Shown: positions 62,299 to 64,000 of the stretch, one piece after another
Position numbering within the stretch: the stretch's first letter is position 1
How the letters are laid out: every line of letters begins with the position of its first letter
NCBI GenBank assembly: GCA_020854235.1
Contig: JADZFW010000042.1
Coordinates: 1-64,000, forward strand
Length of the DNA: 64,000 nt
Origin: Flavobacteriaceae bacterium
Lineage (GTDB): Bacteria > Bacteroidota > Bacteroidia > Flavobacteriales > Flavobacteriaceae
Direction of reading: 5' to 3'
The notes under the pieces: model-generated
Database searches by the model: none
What the model was told of the DNA's origin: nothing
The model's input: only the letters and a program-made list of their open reading frames with translations
Position numbers and translations under genes: made by a program

Positions 62299-63483
62299 TT
62301 AAGTATTAATTACTTCATTTATTGATTCCAATAGTATATCACACCCTTTTTCGAGCTCCTGAATGGTAATATTTAACGGTGGCGTAATTCTAATGGCTCT
62401 TCCTTCAAATAACAACCAAAACAAAATCAATCCTTTATCCAATGCTTTCAAAATAATTTGTGTTGCCAATTCTGGTGTTTCTACCATAGCTGCCAACATC
62501 AAACCTTTACCTCGTATAGATTGAATTGCGGGATGTACTAATTTTTCTCGAATAAATTGCTCTTTGGCTGCAATTTCAGACATTAATCCGCTTGCTAGTA
62601 CTTCTTTTAAAGTAGCATATCCGGCTGCTGCAATGACTGGATGTCCTCCAAAAGTGGTGATATGTCCTAATTTTGGATTTTCGACCAATTGCATCATGTT
62701 TTCTTTCGATGAAATAAATGCACCTATTGGCATGCCACCACCTAATCCCTTTCCGGTAATAAAGATATCAGGAACTACATCGTGATACATAAATTCAAAT
62801 AACTTACCGGTCCTCCCAACTCCCGACTGAATTTCGTCCAAAATCAACAATGCACCAACTTCTTCGCATCTTTCTTTCACAGCTTGTAAATATCCTACTT
62901 CAGGCACTACAAAACCGGCACTTCCTTGAATAGTTTCTAAAATAACTGCTGCCGTTTCGCAGGTGATTTTATCAAGATCTTCCAAATTATTGAATTGAAT
63001 AAATTTGGTTCCTGGAATCAATGGCCTAAAAGCATTTTTGGTAGATTCTTGTCCATTGATACTCATTGAACCCTGTGAATTGCCATGATAGGCATAACGA
63101 GCCGAAATGATTTCAAATCTTCCGGTAACCCGTTTGGCCAATTTCAATGAACCTTCAGTCGCTTCAGTCCCCGAGTTGGTTAGGTAAACCATATTTAATG
63201 ATTCGGGAAGATTCTCAACCAATAATTTGGATAATGCCAAAGGTACATCTTGTACAAATTCGCCATAAACCATCACATGCGTGTACAAATTCATTTGGTC
63301 GATCATAGCCTCTTGAACTACTTGGGGACTATGTCCCAGTGAATTGGCTGAAACACCTGCAACAAAGTCCAAATAGGCTTTGCCTTGCTTGTCATAAACA
63401 TAACTTCCTTTGGCTGATGAAATATCCAAACCCATTGGATGTAGCGAGGTTTGTGCCTGAAACTGTAAATAATCTTGATTCAT
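62299..63483 (-). CDS. Class III aminotransferase (acetylornithine/4-aminobutyrate type)
   Basis: A 394-residue fold-type I aminotransferase. Landmarks are YVYDKQGKAYLDFVAGVSANSLGH, NSGTEATEGSLKLAKR, ILETIQGSAGFVVPEVGYLQAVKERC, ALLILDEIQSGVGRTGKLF and the PLP lysine in FITGKGLGGGMPIGA. Substrates in this group include N-acetylornithine, ornithine, lysine and GABA; the sequence does not decide. The frame extends to 63507, but a -7 box at 63512-63505 puts transcription start inside that extension, so the ATG at 63483 is the start. Confidence 0.92.
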   Translation of the reverse strand: MNQDYLQFQAQTSLHPMGLDISSAKGSYVYDKQGKAYLDFVAGVSANSLGHSPQVVQEAMIDQMNLYTHVMVYGEFVQDVPLALSKLLVENLPESLNMVYLTNSGTEATEGSLKLAKRVTGRFEIISARYAYHGNSQGSMSINGQESTKNAFRPLIPGTKFIQFNNLEDLDKITCETAAVILETIQGSAGFVVPEVGYLQAVKERCEEVGALLILDEIQSGVGRTGKLFEFMYHDVVPDIFITGKGLGGGMPIGAFISSKENMMQLVENPKLGHITTFGGHPVIAAAGYATLKEVLASGLMSEIAAKEQFIREKLVHPAIQSIRGKGLMLAAMVETPELATQIILKALDKGLILFWLLFEGRAIRITPPLNITIQELEKGCDILLESINEVINT

Positions 63484-63504
63484 GTTTTCTTTTGGATAAG
63501 TGGG

Positions 63505-63512
63505 CAAAATTA
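63505..63512 (-). promoter_or_regulatory. Bacteroidota -7 promoter box (TAATTTTG)
   Basis: An exact TAnnTTTG match on the minus strand, 21 bp before the aminotransferase ATG at 63483. Confidence 0.6.
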
Positions 63513-63599
63513 AGTAAACATTAGAGAATGCGTAAATTAATTATCAAAATAAATTTTACTTAAACATATTGATTTCAATATAAGTTTCAATAAAAAAAA

Positions 63600-63622
63600 A
63601 CCGACAATAATAGATTGTCGGT
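63600..63622. terminator. Bidirectional intrinsic terminator
   Basis: The hairpin ACCGACAAT / ATTGTCGGT lies between an A run on the left and TAAAAAT on the right. On the minus strand it follows the 75-residue gene. Confidence 0.8.
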
Positions 63623-63636
63623 AAAAATATAATATT

Positions 63637-63864
63637 TTATAATTTTTTTAATCTAATAATTTCTTCTTTTGCTGCTTGTATGAGTTCTTTGTGAAATTTG
63701 ATTTCATTTAGATCATTAATTAATTTAATATCATGTAAGGTTCTATGAATTAAACTTTCACAATATTCTATTTTAGTCTCTTTATTTAATTCTATTACTG
63801 TGTTTTTATATAATTCATCATATTCACTCAGAATTTTAAGTTTCTTTTTAATGAAAAATTTCAT
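63637..63864 (-). CDS. Small hypothetical helical protein
   Basis: A 75-residue charged, helical protein (MKFFIKKKLKILSEYDELYKNTVIELNKETKIEYCESLIHRTLHDIKLINDLNEIKFHKELIQAAKEEIIRLKKL), probably forming a coiled coil. No family recognised. The frame can extend three codons to a TTG, but the ATG at 63864 is preferred. It begins 10 nt after the TonB-receptor stop and is followed by a terminator, so it is likely the last gene of that operon. Confidence 0.6.
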   Translation of the reverse strand: MKFFIKKKLKILSEYDELYKNTVIELNKETKIEYCESLIHRTLHDIKLINDLNEIKFHKELIQAAKEEIIRLKKL

Positions 63865-63874
63865 AAAATACAAT

Positions 63875-64000
63875 TTAGAATTTACTTTTCAAAGAAAATA
63901 TAAAACTTCTACCAGCTCCCGAAATTCCCGAACTATAAGGTCGGTATCTTTGGTCTGTAATGTTTTCAATACCTAGAGTCAATGTTAAGTATTTGGAAAA
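63875..64000 (-). CDS. TonB-dependent receptor, C-terminal fragment
   Basis: The last 41 codons of a gene that enters from the right edge. The residues GIENITDQRYRPYSSGISGAGRSFIFSLKSKF form the last beta-strands of a TonB-dependent outer-membrane receptor, ending in the usual aromatic C-terminal Phe. The N-terminal signal, plug and most of the barrel are outside the window. The substrate cannot be told. Confidence 0.82.
   Translation of the reverse strand, partial: FSKYLTLTLGIENITDQRYRPYSSGISGAGRSFIFSLKSKF

Overview
The window is a piece of a Bacteroidota chromosome, most likely from order Flavobacteriales. The signs are AT-rich DNA, few Shine-Dalgarno sequences, repeated TAnnTTTG -7 promoter boxes, two secreted proteins with type IX secretion (T9SS) C-terminal sorting domains, the tail of a TonB-dependent receptor, DUF2851, DUF6261-like and RGG-tailed DEAD-box proteins, a fused DAHP synthase/chorismate mutase and a fused formimidoyltransferase-cyclodeaminase. 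I saw no rRNA, tRNA, insertion sequence or CRISPR array.

Layout. 0-5 kb: DUF2851 protein behind a structured leader, a pRiA4b ORF-3-like protein, a secreted subtilase and a nitronate monooxygenase-like protein. 4.8-10.9 kb: two small PIN-type toxin-antitoxin pairs around rimO, with orphan small genes and repeats between them. 10.9-22 kb: YgiQ radical SAM protein, Na+/solute symporter, pdxH, DEAD-box helicase, serC, hutH and an aldehyde dehydrogenase. 22.2-26.6 kb: a Phe/Tyr biosynthesis operon on the minus strand (pheA, aminotransferase, tyrA, DAHP synthase/chorismate mutase), preceded by what reads as a complete leader-peptide attenuator. 26.7-29.7 kb: DUF808 protein, purB and two small companions. 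29.7-38.8 kb: an AT-rich accessory stretch with small secreted or membrane proteins, a T9SS beta-propeller protein, an immunity-like orphan, long empty stretches, several copies of a repeated leader element and a roughly 31-copy 21-bp minisatellite. 38.8-42 kb: YceI, pirin, a Crp/Fnr regulator, a TonB-plug-like secreted protein and a TfoX C-terminal-domain protein. 42.3-47.4 kb: ftcD, a prolyl oligopeptidase and a PH-domain protein. 47.4-64 kb: thioredoxin-like lipoprotein, ABC-F ATPase, DUF493 protein, a three-gene periplasmic chaperone operon ending at a MoxR ATPase, a LytTR two-component pair, a DUF2975/XRE pair, queE, a class III aminotransferase and the end of a TonB-dependent receptor.

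Two observations stand out. First, the leader of the aromatic operon carries a 21-codon ORF with eight Phe/Tyr codons in a nine-codon stretch, followed by mutually exclusive antiterminator and terminator pairings. Second, a roughly 90-nt element with a covarying stem recurs at least three times at a fixed distance upstream of start codons, with two further degraded copies. It looks like an undescribed cis-regulatory RNA or a small mobile element. All functional calls are from reading the sequence; no database search was run.
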